50,908 nt of DNA from Candidatus Methylobacter titanis (GCA_029946125.1 JAQSDX010000024.1:1-50908), one strand, 5' to 3'; counted from the first letter of the stretch, positions 27,790-38,821 are shown. Notes: a model not told the origin generated them from the sequence alone. A program made the numbers and translations.

Positions 27790-30700
27790 ATGCTGAAATT
27801 ACAGGAGCATAGACGGAAAAAAAGGATTGCTGACCCAGGCGGCGAGGATCATCCAATACGCTTTGAGTTGTTTAGCAACGAACGCTTGGTGCAGCATGCC
27901 GTTAGTTTAGCAAAAGCGCAAAAAGCCGAGATACGTCCTCATGGACTCAAACTGATGCCAAGAGTCCGCGAGAATTCGAGGCTGTTGTTTGAGGCTTACA
28001 AAGCTATAGGTAAGGCGGCGCGTGAACATCGCGCCATTACACCGGCCGCAGAATGGCTACTTGACAATTACCATGTGGTTGAAGAGCAGATCAATAATAT
28101 CAACCTCTACCTGCCTGAAAAATTTTATCGACAATTACCCAAGTTAACCGATGGATTCCTTATCGGTTATCCGCGTGTTTATGGCATTGCCTGGGCGCTG
28201 GTCGCTCATACCGACAGTCGTTTTTCTCCTGAGCAGCTGACTCTTTTCCTGCACGCCTATCAGGAAGTTCAGCCGCTCAGCATTGGCGAACTGTGGGCCA
28301 TACCGATCACGCTACGTATCCTGATGATCGAGAATTTGCGCCGCTTGGCATTAAAAGTCATGCGCTCACAAGCCGGGCGACAGCTGGCTGATGACTTTAT
28401 TAATCAAGCAGACAACGCCAATTTTTCGGCCACAACGGCAATACTACCTTCCGCGCCTTTGCGCCAGGCCTTTGCCGTTCAGATCGTACAACGCTTGCAC
28501 GAACCGCATCCCGGTACCGCACCTGCACTCGATTTTCTGAATCCGTTGCTGAGCGAACTGGGCCTTACTCTGGATGAAATCGTCCATCGTGAACACGCCG
28601 CTCAGATTGCCGCCAATTTGACCGTGCGCAATATCATCACCAGCCTGCGAGCCATATCGGCGTTCGATTGGCCGCAATTTGTTGAAGAGTCGAGTCTGGT
28701 GGATAAATGTCTGCGCACTCACCCTACTTATAGCGCGATGGATTTTCTTACCCGCGACCGCTACCGCCATGCGATTGAAGATCTCGCCAAACGTTCGTCG
28801 TATTCCGAGGTAAAAATAGCCGCTAAAGTCATCGACAAGATTGATCGTGTTAGTAAAGAATCAGACGCTGACCGGAAAATACTGGAGCCCGGCTACTATT
28901 TGATCGGCCCCGGTCGGCGCGAATTCGAACAAGAAGTCGGCTTTCGTCCTACTTTCAGCCAAAAACTCCTGCGTATTTATATCGCCCATGCGGCCTATAC
29001 GTATCTGGGCAGTCTGGCTGTGTGCACACTGCTCGTAATGGCCCTGCCTCTGAGCGCCGCTTTTGAGGCTGGACTAGGCAGCTTGCCGATTGCCCTGATG
29101 GCGCTGTTTGCATTATCCCCTGCTTCAGATATTGCCACGAGTTTGGTCAACCGCTTCGTTATTAGCGTTGTACCGCCACGCCATTTACCCAGACTCGAAT
29201 TGAAACAAGGCATTGCTGATGCCTTACGCACCTTTGTGGTGGTGCCGACCCTGTTTGTCAACGAACAGAACGTGAAAAAACAATTCGATGAATTGGAAGT
29301 TCACTACTTATCCAATCCGGGCGGCGATGTTCGTTTTGCGCTGTTATCCGATTGGCTGGATGCGGATCAGGAAACCCTGCCTGAAGATGATCTTTTGCTG
29401 AGCGTTGCCATTACCGCCCTTGATGCGCTGAATGCCAAGTATGGACATCAGCGGTTTTTTCTGTATCACCGCAAACGTAAATGGAACCCCAGCGAAAAAA
29501 AATGGATGGGGTGGGAGCGCAAGCGCGGCAAGTTGCATGAATTTAATCGACTACTGCGCGGTGCAGACGATACTTCTTTTATGCCGATTCATGGCAAACC
29601 CGCGTTTGCTCCTCCGGGTGTCCGTTATGTGATAACCCTGGATGCCGACACCAAATTGCCTATCGATTCGGTACGTCAATTGGTGGGTACAGCCGCACAT
29701 CCGCTCAATTGGCCTGTCATTGATCCGGTCACAAAGTGCATTATCAGCGGCTACAGCATTCTCCAACCTAGAGTGACAGCGACCCTGCCCCACCGGCGGG
29801 AACACTCATTGTTTCATCGACTTTTTTCCGGTGCGTGCGGCATGGATTCTTATTCGACCGCAGTGTCCGAAGTCTATCAGGATCTGTTCGGACTCGGGAC
29901 CTATAGCGGCAAGGGCTTATATGAGGTTGATTCCTTTGAAGCCGCTTTGGCCGGACGCATTCCCGAAAATACCTTGCTCAGTCACGACTTGCTTGAGAGC
30001 GTGTTCGCCCGCTGTGCCTTTGTCAGCGATATCGAGTTGTTTGAAGAATTTCCTTCTCATACGGAAGTTGCCGCGTCTCGCTCGCACCGCTGGGCGCGTG
30101 GCGACTGGCAGTTATTGCCCTGGATTTTCGGCGCCCTCGGCCAAGGTATGCCGCTGATCGGACGCTGGAAAATGCTCGATAACTTGCGTCGAACTTTCTC
30201 CGCGCCTGGCGCCTTTTTTACCCTGTTGGCGGCTTGGGCAATTCCAGCCGCGCCACAATGGATACTGATGGGTATGGTATTCATTGCACTGAGTATTCCC
30301 GCCTTACTGGCTATCGTCGCCGGAATAAGACTGCGCGCCGACATTCCGTGGCGTAATCAGCTGCGTTCCACCGTAGAAAATGTCGTCATGGGCATAAGCC
30401 ATAGCCTGGTCTCGTTAACCCTGCTGGCGCAACAAACTGCGTTGATGACTGACGCGATCATCAGCACCTTGGTGCGGCTGTTTATCACCCGACGAAAATT
30501 GCTCAGCTGGGTTACTGCGCTGCAAGCCAAAACGGCGGCGGGGCAATCGGTGAAAAATCTTATGCGGCCCATGATTAGCGTGACTATCGTGGTCGTTTGC
30601 GCGGGCTCGGTCGTGCTGTTGTTCAATCCCGCGTCGATGGAGCTTGCAGCGCCGTTCCTGCTGTTGTGGTTATTGTCTCCGGTCATTGCCCATATCCTGA

Positions 30701-33700
30701 GTCTGCCGCCTAAACCGGATCAGGCTGAAGCATTACTTCCCGAGGATGCTTTGCGGTTACGACAAGTCGCCAGACGTACCTGGCGATTTTTTACCACGTT
30801 CGTGACCGAGCAGGAAAATTATCTGCCGCCGGATAACTTTCAGGAAGATCCTGATCCGGTTATCGCTCATCGCAGTTCGCCGACAAATTTCGGCCTTTAT
30901 CTGTTATCGGTGCTCGCCGCCCACGATTTTGGCTGGCTGGGGCTTATAGATACCATTGACCGGCTGGAGGCAACCCTAAACACGCTGAACAAACTGCCGC
31001 GACTGCATGGACATTTTTATAACTGGTACGACACGCGCAGTTTGCACCCGCTGGAACCCAGGTATGTATCGACCGTGGATAGCGGCAATTTGGCAGGACA
31101 TCTGCTGGTGCTGGTGCAGGGATGTAAGGAGTTGACGCAGCAATCGTATCCGTTTGCCACCGTGTTAAACGGTATTGCCGATACTCACAGACTGCTCATA
31201 TCGGCACTGGCCAAAACCAACGATGACCAGCGTATGCTGATAGTGACGCGGGAAGAACTGCAGAAAAAAGTAGAAAAACTTGGCGGCTTGTTGGCCGGCA
31301 GTCCTGTCAGCCACGCGGAATGGCTAAGTTTGTGGCGGCTAATCACGCCATGCGCCGATAACCTGTTGGATTTGGCGCGCACTTACGCCGCTGAACGCGG
31401 CGAACTGATGGATGACAGCGAAGTGCTGGCATGGGCGACTATGCTGCACGATGACATCCATTCTCATCAACGTGACCTCGAAAACCTAGGCTCATCGATA
31501 CCTGTCGGGCTTCCGCTTGATGACTACCCGCAAGCGGAAGTGCAACACTGGAGAGCACTGGTTCGGCGGATACAAGCGCTGGAACAACAAGCGCATCAAC
31601 TTTTCGTCAACATGGATTTTCGTTTTCTCTACGATCAAAACAGACACTTGTTTTCGCTTGGCTACCGCGTTGAAAGCGGTGTTATCGACGACAGCTATTA
31701 CGATTTGCTCGCCTCGGAAGCGCGCCTGACCAGCCTTATCGCTATCGCCAAGCGAGAAGTGCCGAGTATTCACTGGTTTCACTTAGGAAGACGGGTGGCA
31801 CGCACCGCAAACGGCACCGTATTGCTGTCCTGGTCCGGCTCGATGTTCGAATACCTGATGCCGTCACTGGTGACTTATACGCCGCGCTACAGCCTGCTCG
31901 ATCAGACTTGTCGTCTGTCCGTGCAAAGCCAGATTGAATACGGGGAAGAACACAATGTGCCGTGGGGTGTCTCCGAATCGGCGTTTAACGGCCGCGACCG
32001 TTGGTTCACTTACCAGTATTCCGCTTTCGGCGTACCCGGTTTGGGGATGAAGCGCGGACTCGCCTTTGATCTGGTCATAGCCCCCTATGCCACAGCCTTG
32101 GCGGCGATGTACCACACGCATGCGGCGGCGGTGAATTTCGAGCGTCTGGAACAACTTGGCGCTTTGGGGCGTTACGGCTTTTTCGAGGCACTCGATTTCA
32201 CGCCGACGCGACTGGCGGAAAACCAAAAGGTGGCGTTTGTGCGCTGCTATATGGCGCACCATCAAGGCATGTCGTTGGTGGCTTTGGCTAATGTCATGCA
32301 TGACGCGGTTATGCGCCGCCGTTTCCATCGTACCCCGATGATTCAGGGCGCTGAAATGTTATTGCAGGAACGGGTTCCGCAGGGTTCTGACAGCGGCATT
32401 CCTGACTTTACCCAAGCGGAGGCGGAAGTCAAAGAAATAGTGCAACCGTCAGTACGCCGCGAGCCTTCGCCGATGTCTCTCGTACCCTCAGCGCAGTTGC
32501 TTTCCAATGGCCGTTACGGGGTGATGGTCACCGCCGCCGGTTCCGGCTACAGTGTTTGTAAAAAGCTGGCGGTAACCCGCTGGCGCGAGGATGTGACGCG
32601 CGACTGCTGGGGCAGTTATATCTATTTGCGCGATATGGCTAGCGGCAGGATTTGGTCTGCCGGATACCAACCGACGGCGGCGGTTCCGGATCAATACGCG
32701 GTCGTTTTTCTCGAAGACCGGGTGCGCATCTCTCGCGAAGACGGCGCTATAGCCAGTCACTTGGAAATCATTGTGTCGCCGGAGGATGACGCAGAAATCA
32801 GGTGTTTAAGTCTGACCAATAACGGCTCGTATATCCGGGAAATTGAGCTTACCTCCTACTCGGAAATTGTGCTTGCGCCACCTCTGGCCGATAGCGCTCA
32901 TCCCGCGTTTTCCAATTTGTTCATCCAAACCGAGTTCCTGCCGCAAGCATGCGGACTCATTGCGCAACGGCGGCCTCGGGCAGCAGATGAGCCCCAAATT
33001 TGGGCGGCTCATGTGCTGGCGTGTAGCGACATCAATGAAGGCGTTCAATATGAAACCGACCGGGTAAAATTTTGCGGTCGCGGTCAAACATTGCGTGCAC
33101 CTGCGGCCGTAATCGATGGTCGTCCGCTTAGCAATACGGTCGGCGCAGTGCTTGATCCGATTTTCAGTCTGCGTACGCGGGTCAGCATCGAAGCGGGAGC
33201 GACGGTTCATGTGACCTTTACCACCTTGATTGCACCGTCACGGCAAGCCGTTGAAGAGTTAGCCGATAAGTATCACAACGCGGCTACATTTGACCGGGTT
33301 TCCAATCTTGCCTGGACCCATGCGCACATCCAATTGCGTCATCTGCGCATCAAGCCTGACGAAGCCCAGTTATTTCAATCCCTGGCCAACCGCTTGCTGT
33401 ATGCCGATCCTTGGCTGCGAGCGAGCAGCAAGCTTATGCAGCTGAACCGGTTAAATGTCACCGGTTTATGGCGGTTCGGTATTTCCGGTGACCGTCCGAT
33501 AGTATTGCTGCGGGTAATGTCAACCGATGACCGGGCTATTGCCGATCAGTTATTACGCGCCTACGAGTATTGGCGCATGAAGCGTTTATCGGTCGATCTG
33601 GTGATTTTGAATGACAAAGAAATCACCTATGCCAATGAATTGCAGACCTTATTGGAAAGTATGGTTCGCGAAACTCAAGCGTTTACCGCGATTCATGAAT

Positions 33701-36327
33701 ACGACGGGCAGGGAGAGATTTTTGTGCTGCGGGCCGATCAGATCTCAGAGGAAGAGCGTGTGCTGTTGCAAACCTCGGCTCGCGTGGTGCTCTTAAGTAG
33801 CCGCGGTACCTTGGCCGAGCAATTGATGCGGCATCCCAAGCCTACGCCGGAGTTTATCCAAAGCAAAGCCTTGGCAGTATCCGGCGTTGACAGCAGTGGA
33901 CTCTTAATCACTCCTACAGAGCTCGAATATTTTAACGGGCTGGGCGGCTTTGCCGACGGCGGGCGCGAATATGTGATCGTGCTGGGCAACGGCCAATGGA
34001 CGCCGGCACCCTGGATTAACGTAATCGCCAACGCCGAATTCGGCTTTACGGTCTCGGAGCTGGGCAGTGGCTGTACCTGGAGCCTTAACAGCCGGATGAA
34101 CCAGTTGACCCCTTGGTCGAACGATCCGGTCAGCGATCCTCCCGGCGAAATATTTTATTTGCAGGACGTCGAAACCGGCGATTTATGGAGTCCGACTGCA
34201 TTACCGATTCGGGTAGATAATGCCCGTTATGTGATTCGCCACGGCCAGGGCTACAGTCGTTTCGAGCATGCCTCTCACGGTATTCACAGTGAGCTGCTGC
34301 AATTCGTCAGTCCGGACGACCCGGTTAAAATTTCGGTTCTGACCTTAAAAAACACTTCCGCTCGCCCGCGTAAATTATCGGTTACCGCCTATGTGGAATG
34401 GGTGCTCGGCGCTTCTCGAACCAACACCGCGCCTTATATTGTTACCGAATTGGATCAGGCGACCGGCACTCTGTTTGCTTACAACCGCTTGGATATGGAT
34501 TTTGGCCAGCGTATTGCTTTTGTCGATCTGGTCGGCCTGCAACCTACCTGGACCTGCAATAGAACCGAATTTATCGGCCGTAACGGCAGCCTGGATGCGC
34601 CGCTGGCCTTGAGCCTAGCCAAAGCGCTTAAACACCGCGTTGGCGCGGGTCTTGATCCGTGCGCGGCATTGACGACGCCGATAGAACTGGCAAGCGATCA
34701 AAGCATCGAAATCGTTTTTCTGTTGGGGCAAGGCAATGACCGCGACCATGTTCGCGAACTGATCAAGCGTTATCGATCTGCGGATCTGCAAAAAACTTTC
34801 GCTGAGGTGAAACAATTATGGTCCAAGACACTGAGAAAAGTTCAGGTAAAAACGCCGGACAGAGGCTTGGACTTGATGCTGAACGGTTGGCTGCTGTACC
34901 AGACCCTGAGTTGTCGAATGTGGGCGCGAGCCGCATTTTATCAGGCAGGCGGGGCTTTCGGTTTTCGCGATCAATTACAAGACAGCATGGCGCTTGCAGT
35001 AGCCCGGCCCGATCTTGCCCGCGCTCATATCCTCCGTGCGGCGACGCATCAGTTTGTCGAGGGCGATGTGCAGCATTGGTGGCACCCGCCTTCCAATCGC
35101 GGTGTGCGCACCCATTTTTCCGATGACCTTATCTGGCTGCCTTATGTGACATCCCACTATGTCAAGGTGAGCGGCGATAGCGCGGTACTCGACGCTTTGA
35201 TGCCGTTCCTGGAAGGCCCTATACTCACGCCGGAACAGGAAGACGCCTATTTCGAGCCGACGCCATCGGAGCTGCAAGCCAGCCTGTTTGAGCACTGTGC
35301 GCGGACGCTGGATTTGAGCTTACAAGTCGGCGCACACGGTCTGCCGCTGATGGGCAGCGGCGATTGGAATGACGGCATGAACCGGGTGGGCCATCTGGGC
35401 AAAGGCGAGAGCGTCTGGCTCGCCTGGTTCCTGATGGCGACCTTATCGGAATTTGCCGATCTGGCCCAAGCGCGCGGAGACACCGAGCACGCCGCACGTT
35501 GGCGCGAACACGCTGCCAAGCTAAGAGTCGCAGTGGAAGCGGAAGGCTGGGATGTGTCCTGGTACAAGCGCGCCTATTACGATGACGGCACACCGCTGGG
35601 GTCGGCGGCCAACGCCGAGTGTCGCATCGACTCGCTGGCGCAAAGCTGGGCCGTTATTTCCGGCGCCGCCGACCCCGAGCGGGCGCGGCTGGCGATGAAT
35701 TCGGTTCGGGAATATCTGATACATTATGGCGACGATCTGGTGTTGCTGTTTACACCGCCTTTCGATAAGACCCTGCTGGACCCCGGTTACATCAAAGGTT
35801 ACTTGCCGGGCGTACGGGAAAATGGCGGGCAATATACCCATGCGGCGATCTGGTGCGTTATCGCTTATGCGATGCTCGGAGACGGCGATCAGGCGACCGA
35901 TCTTCTGCACATGCTGAATCCGATCAATCGCACCGCTAACCGGACCGGCGTCTATGCCTATAAAGTCGAGCCTTATGTGCTAGCGGCCGATATCTATGCG
36001 GTACCGCCTCACGCGAGGCGAGGCGGCTGGACCTGGTACACCGGCGCTGCGGGATGGTTTTACCGTGCAGGTCTGGAATGGCTGTTGGGCCTGAATATCC
36101 GCGCCGGCAAAATGCATTTTAATCCTTGTATTCCGCGTGAGTGGCGCAGTTACCGCTTAAGCTATCAGCATGAAGAAACCGGCTATGAAATTACCGTCAA
36201 CAATCCCGACGGAGTGTCGAAGGGCATCGTGTCGATTCAGTTGGACGGCGTAGAGCAAGCAGAGGGTGAGGGTATCCCGCTGCTGAATGATGGTCAGAAC
36301 CATCAGGTGTTGGTGCTGATGGGGTGA
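27790..36327 (+). CDS. ndvB: Cyclic beta-1,2-glucan synthase, NdvB/Cgs type
   Basis: A 2845-residue membrane protein, about the length of Brucella Cgs (~2870). Three hydrophobic regions lie near residues 395-460, 800-850 and 920-970. Between the first two is the GT84 glycosyltransferase, with the DxD pair D618/D620 (TLDADTKLP) and RSHRW (764-768), the R-x-x-R-W motif that ends such catalytic sets. A glycoamylase-like domain follows (LSWSGSMFEYLMPSLVTYTPRYS, ~1345), then two GT36-type beta-sandwiches and a C-terminal GH94 phosphorylase domain with LMGSGDWNDGMNRVG (D2525, D2528) that sets ring size. It makes periplasmic cyclic glucan from UDP-glucose, an osmoprotectant in rhizobia. GCGGAGG precedes the ATG. 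It is monocistronic with a shared motif promoter. No NdvA exporter is in the window. Confidence 0.95.
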   Translation: MLKLQEHRRKKRIADPGGEDHPIRFELFSNERLVQHAVSLAKAQKAEIRPHGLKLMPRVRENSRLLFEAYKAIGKAAREHRAITPAAEWLLDNYHVVEEQINNINLYLPEKFYRQLPKLTDGFLIGYPRVYGIAWALVAHTDSRFSPEQLTLFLHAYQEVQPLSIGELWAIPITLRILMIENLRRLALKVMRSQAGRQLADDFINQADNANFSATTAILPSAPLRQAFAVQIVQRLHEPHPGTAPALDFLNPLLSELGLTLDEIVHREHAAQIAANLTVRNIITSLRAISAFDWPQFVEESSLVDKCLRTHPTYSAMDFLTRDRYRHAIEDLAKRSSYSEVKIAAKVIDKIDRVSKESDADRKILEPGYYLIGPGRREFEQEVGFRPTFSQKLLRIYIAHAAYTYLGSLAVCTLLVMALPLSAAFEAGLGSLPIALMALFALSPASDIATSLVNRFVISVVPPRHLPRLELKQGIADALRTFVVVPTLFVNEQNVKKQFDELEVHYLSNPGGDVRFALLSDWLDADQETLPEDDLLLSVAITALDALNAKYGHQRFFLYHRKRKWNPSEKKWMGWERKRGKLHEFNRLLRGADDTSFMPIHGKPAFAPPGVRYVITLDADTKLPIDSVRQLVGTAAHPLNWPVIDPVTKCIISGYSILQPRVTATLPHRREHSLFHRLFSGACGMDSYSTAVSEVYQDLFGLGTYSGKGLYEVDSFEAALAGRIPENTLLSHDLLESVFARCAFVSDIELFEEFPSHTEVAASRSHRWARGDWQLLPWIFGALGQGMPLIGRWKMLDNLRRTFSAPGAFFTLLAAWAIPAAPQWILMGMVFIALSIPALLAIVAGIRLRADIPWRNQLRSTVENVVMGISHSLVSLTLLAQQTALMTDAIISTLVRLFITRRKLLSWVTALQAKTAAGQSVKNLMRPMISVTIVVVCAGSVVLLFNPASMELAAPFLLLWLLSPVIAHILSLPPKPDQAEALLPEDALRLRQVARRTWRFFTTFVTEQENYLPPDNFQEDPDPVIAHRSSPTNFGLYLLSVLAAHDFGWLGLIDTIDRLEATLNTLNKLPRLHGHFYNWYDTRSLHPLEPRYVSTVDSGNLAGHLLVLVQGCKELTQQSYPFATVLNGIADTHRLLISALAKTNDDQRMLIVTREELQKKVEKLGGLLAGSPVSHAEWLSLWRLITPCADNLLDLARTYAAERGELMDDSEVLAWATMLHDDIHSHQRDLENLGSSIPVGLPLDDYPQAEVQHWRALVRRIQALEQQAHQLFVNMDFRFLYDQNRHLFSLGYRVESGVIDDSYYDLLASEARLTSLIAIAKREVPSIHWFHLGRRVARTANGTVLLSWSGSMFEYLMPSLVTYTPRYSLLDQTCRLSVQSQIEYGEEHNVPWGVSESAFNGRDRWFTYQYSAFGVPGLGMKRGLAFDLVIAPYATALAAMYHTHAAAVNFERLEQLGALGRYGFFEALDFTPTRLAENQKVAFVRCYMAHHQGMSLVALANVMHDAVMRRRFHRTPMIQGAEMLLQERVPQGSDSGIPDFTQAEAEVKEIVQPSVRREPSPMSLVPSAQLLSNGRYGVMVTAAGSGYSVCKKLAVTRWREDVTRDCWGSYIYLRDMASGRIWSAGYQPTAAVPDQYAVVFLEDRVRISREDGAIASHLEIIVSPEDDAEIRCLSLTNNGSYIREIELTSYSEIVLAPPLADSAHPAFSNLFIQTEFLPQACGLIAQRRPRAADEPQIWAAHVLACSDINEGVQYETDRVKFCGRGQTLRAPAAVIDGRPLSNTVGAVLDPIFSLRTRVSIEAGATVHVTFTTLIAPSRQAVEELADKYHNAATFDRVSNLAWTHAHIQLRHLRIKPDEAQLFQSLANRLLYADPWLRASSKLMQLNRLNVTGLWRFGISGDRPIVLLRVMSTDDRAIADQLLRAYEYWRMKRLSVDLVILNDKEITYANELQTLLESMVRETQAFTAIHEYDGQGEIFVLRADQISEEERVLLQTSARVVLLSSRGTLAEQLMRHPKPTPEFIQSKALAVSGVDSSGLLITPTELEYFNGLGGFADGGREYVIVLGNGQWTPAPWINVIANAEFGFTVSELGSGCTWSLNSRMNQLTPWSNDPVSDPPGEIFYLQDVETGDLWSPTALPIRVDNARYVIRHGQGYSRFEHASHGIHSELLQFVSPDDPVKISVLTLKNTSARPRKLSVTAYVEWVLGASRTNTAPYIVTELDQATGTLFAYNRLDMDFGQRIAFVDLVGLQPTWTCNRTEFIGRNGSLDAPLALSLAKALKHRVGAGLDPCAALTTPIELASDQSIEIVFLLGQGNDRDHVRELIKRYRSADLQKTFAEVKQLWSKTLRKVQVKTPDRGLDLMLNGWLLYQTLSCRMWARAAFYQAGGAFGFRDQLQDSMALAVARPDLARAHILRAATHQFVEGDVQHWWHPPSNRGVRTHFSDDLIWLPYVTSHYVKVSGDSAVLDALMPFLEGPILTPEQEDAYFEPTPSELQASLFEHCARTLDLSLQVGAHGLPLMGSGDWNDGMNRVGHLGKGESVWLAWFLMATLSEFADLAQARGDTEHAARWREHAAKLRVAVEAEGWDVSWYKRAYYDDGTPLGSAANAECRIDSLAQSWAVISGAADPERARLAMNSVREYLIHYGDDLVLLFTPPFDKTLLDPGYIKGYLPGVRENGGQYTHAAIWCVIAYAMLGDGDQATDLLHMLNPINRTANRTGVYAYKVEPYVLAADIYAVPPHARRGGWTWYTGAAGWFYRAGLEWLLGLNIRAGKMHFNPCIPREWRSYRLSYQHEETGYEITVNNPDGVSKGIVSIQLDGVEQAEGEGIPLLNDGQNHQVLVLMG

Positions 36328-36379
36328 TTCCCGTTCCCACACAGCGCGTCACTGCCATTAAGTTAAGCACAATAACGTC

Positions 36380-36461
36380 GTAGGAGCGGGCCGTGCCCGC
36401 GATGAAGCAGCTGCAATTCTGCAATCGCAGCCCAAATGTCGCGGGCACGGCCCGCTCCTAC
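36380..36461. repeat. Perfect 23-bp inverted repeat (GTAGGAGCGGGC type)
   Basis: GTAGGAGCGGGCCGTGCCCGCGA (arms 36380-36402 and 36439-36461) around a 36-base spacer. It lies between the convergent glucan synthase and GGDEF-EAL genes, 50 bp after the first stop and 37 bp from the second. The size and ends suggest a REP pair or small mobile palindrome, likely also acting as a two-way terminator. Confidence 0.85.
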
Positions 36462-36497
36462 AACACTTAGCTGAGTGGAAACGAGGTAAGATAACGT

Positions 36498-38717
36498 TTA
36501 GCCTGCAAGCAACAGTTTCTCGAATTCATCAGCGGCCACCGGTCTCGAAAACAAATAACCTTGTCCGTAATCGCAACCGGCGGCAATCAGTAAATCGCAC
36601 TGCTCCTGCGTTTCTATGCCTTCTGCGATAACCTTGATGCCCAGTTTATGCGCCATCACGATGATCGCTTCGCACAGCGCCAGGTCATTGCCATTGGGAC
36701 AGAGGTTGCGGGTGAACGATTGGTCAATCTTCAGATAGTCGATGTCGAATTTCTTCAGATAAGATAATGAAGAATAGCCTGTACCGAAGTCATCCAGCGA
36801 TACCTGAATACCGGCATCCCGAAAAGCCAACAATTGGTCGCTAATCATGGTTCCGGCATCCATCAGCAGTCCCTCGGTAATTTCTACGACTATGCTTTGT
36901 CCGGGCAGGCCGAGTTCGCGCAAATACTCGAACCAGGCAAGATGTCCATTGTCCTCTTTTTGAAATTGCACCGGCGATTTATTAATACTGATCTGGAACT
37001 GCTCATGGTGTTTGGTACGCCATTGCGCGGCCTGTTGCGCCGCCTCGCGAAACACCCATTCACCGATGTCGATAATCATGCCGGTTGCTTCGGCGACCGG
37101 GATAAAATCGGCCGGGCTGATCAATCCGCGGGTCGGATGCTGCCAGCGAATCAGCGCCTCCGCCTTGTGGATGAAGCCGGTTTTCAATTCCACAATCGGC
37201 TGATAAGCCAGCCAGAACTGGCGTTCAACCAATGCGTTACGCAAATCATTGATCAGCCGCCTTCTGGTCAGTGCGGCTTCCTGCATGGAGAGGGTAAAGT
37301 AGTGACGACAGTTGCGGCCCTGATCCTTTGCCGCATACATGGCCTGATCGGCATTTTTGATCAGCGCGTCGATGTTATCGGTATCTTCAGGATATAAGGT
37401 GATACCGATACTGACCGATACATAGGCAATTTCGCCCGCTAACTCGAACGGTTTGGTCAGCTGCCACAGGATGTCCTGAGCGATACGTTCAATACTGTCT
37501 TGCTCGTGTAATTCAGCCAGAATAATGGTGAATTCATCGCCGCCCAGACGTGCGACGGTATCGGTATTACGTACGCAATTGAGCAAACGTTGCGCCATCT
37601 CCTTGAGCAACAGGTCGCCCTTGCCGTGTCCCAGCGTATCGTTAACATCCTTGAAATGATCGAGATCGAGAAACAGCAATGCCAGCGGCAGGCCCATTCG
37701 TCGGGATTTCTTCATTTCCTGCTCCAGCCGCTCGTAAAACATGTGGCGGTTGGGCAGTCCGGTCAACGAATCGAAGTTGGCCTGCTGCCAGATGGTTTGT
37801 TCTGCATGTTTCTGATCGGTGATATCCGAGAACGTCGCGACCCGATGCCGTACCTTGCTTTGGTCATCATAAACGGTGTTGATCGTCAGCCATTCCAGGT
37901 ATATTTCGCCGTTCTTGCGCCGGTTCCATATTTCTCCCTGCCAATGTCCTGTTGTTTTCAGTGCATGCCACATGATCTGGTAGAACGCTTCGTTTTCGTG
38001 TCCCGACTTGAGCAGCGTTGTGGATTGACCGACGGCCTCCTGCAAGGTGTAACCGGTCAGCTCCATGAAGGCAGGATTGACGGTGACAATCCTGTTGTCG
38101 GCATCGGCCACCATGATGGCTTCGCCAATGGCCTGATAAACCAGACTCGCGAGTTTCAGTTTTTCTTCATTGCCTTTACGCTCGGTAATATCGATGAGGA
38201 TCACGCGACAGGTCTGGTCGTCATCATTGGCAATGGCTTCGAACTGTACAATCAGCCTCGGGCTCCGGTCGACAGGAAGCAGGGTCAGTTCACAGCTTTG
38301 AGCCGTTCTGCCGACAAATACGCCGGACAGGAAATCGTTGAAAATAGGCAGGGAATCAACGCTGATAAAGCTTGAAAAGCGTTGCTGTTTTAGCTGCGAA
38401 CGGAATATTCCCAACTGTCTGGCGGCCCTGAGATTGATCTGTTGGATAGCGCCGAAGCAATCCAACGTAAGATAGCCGACCGGCGCCATGTCGTAGAGTT
38501 CGGTGTAACGTTCCAGGCTCGCTTCCACTTCAGTCTGCGCTATCAGCAGTTCCTCATTTTGCATTTCCAGCTCAATCTGGTGAACCCGTAATTCGTGCAG
38601 CAGTTTTTTTGCGTCCATTTCAATGCCGGATACGGTTGGCTGTTGTTGGGCAAGCTGTTGATTAGCGCGTCGGCGCAGCTTGTCGGCATCGCTAAATGGT
38701 TTGTTTGTTTTGGTCAC
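36498..38717 (-). CDS. PAS-PAS-GGDEF-EAL cyclic-di-GMP signalling protein
   Basis: A 739-residue soluble protein. A charged coiled coil (~35-70, LRVHQIELEMQNEELL) is followed by PAS1 (~70-180, ending LIDITERK) and PAS2 (~190-305, ending FSDITDQK). The GGDEF domain (~315-475) has an intact GGDEF at 392-396 and an RxxD inhibitory site (RNTD, 383-386) five residues before it. The EAL domain (~490-735) has EALIRW (520-525), DDFGTGYSSLSYLK and GYLFSRP. Both halves look catalytically competent, so it may make and break c-di-GMP under PAS control. No transmembrane helix is present. The start is GTG after GAGAGAAC. Its PAS2 motif TTLLKSGHENEAFYQIMW resembles that of the kinase at the left edge. Confidence 0.93.
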   Translation of the reverse strand: MTKTNKPFSDADKLRRRANQQLAQQQPTVSGIEMDAKKLLHELRVHQIELEMQNEELLIAQTEVEASLERYTELYDMAPVGYLTLDCFGAIQQINLRAARQLGIFRSQLKQQRFSSFISVDSLPIFNDFLSGVFVGRTAQSCELTLLPVDRSPRLIVQFEAIANDDDQTCRVILIDITERKGNEEKLKLASLVYQAIGEAIMVADADNRIVTVNPAFMELTGYTLQEAVGQSTTLLKSGHENEAFYQIMWHALKTTGHWQGEIWNRRKNGEIYLEWLTINTVYDDQSKVRHRVATFSDITDQKHAEQTIWQQANFDSLTGLPNRHMFYERLEQEMKKSRRMGLPLALLFLDLDHFKDVNDTLGHGKGDLLLKEMAQRLLNCVRNTDTVARLGGDEFTIILAELHEQDSIERIAQDILWQLTKPFELAGEIAYVSVSIGITLYPEDTDNIDALIKNADQAMYAAKDQGRNCRHYFTLSMQEAALTRRRLINDLRNALVERQFWLAYQPIVELKTGFIHKAEALIRWQHPTRGLISPADFIPVAEATGMIIDIGEWVFREAAQQAAQWRTKHHEQFQISINKSPVQFQKEDNGHLAWFEYLRELGLPGQSIVVEITEGLLMDAGTMISDQLLAFRDAGIQVSLDDFGTGYSSLSYLKKFDIDYLKIDQSFTRNLCPNGNDLALCEAIIVMAHKLGIKVIAEGIETQEQCDLLIAAGCDYGQGYLFSRPVAADEFEKLLLAG

Positions 38718-38821
38718 ACGTTCTCTCTGTACATCGTAAATATCCCCCTATTTTGGGACAGCATTATAATCTGATATTAGTTGCGCTAAGGAATTTTAAA
38801 CCATAAAACCCTTCCTGATTC

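Noticed and set aside
37590-38375. 261-codon open frame on the plus strand inside the GGDEF-EAL gene
   Set aside because: Opposite intact PAS and GGDEF motifs, no ribosome site and no family resemblance.
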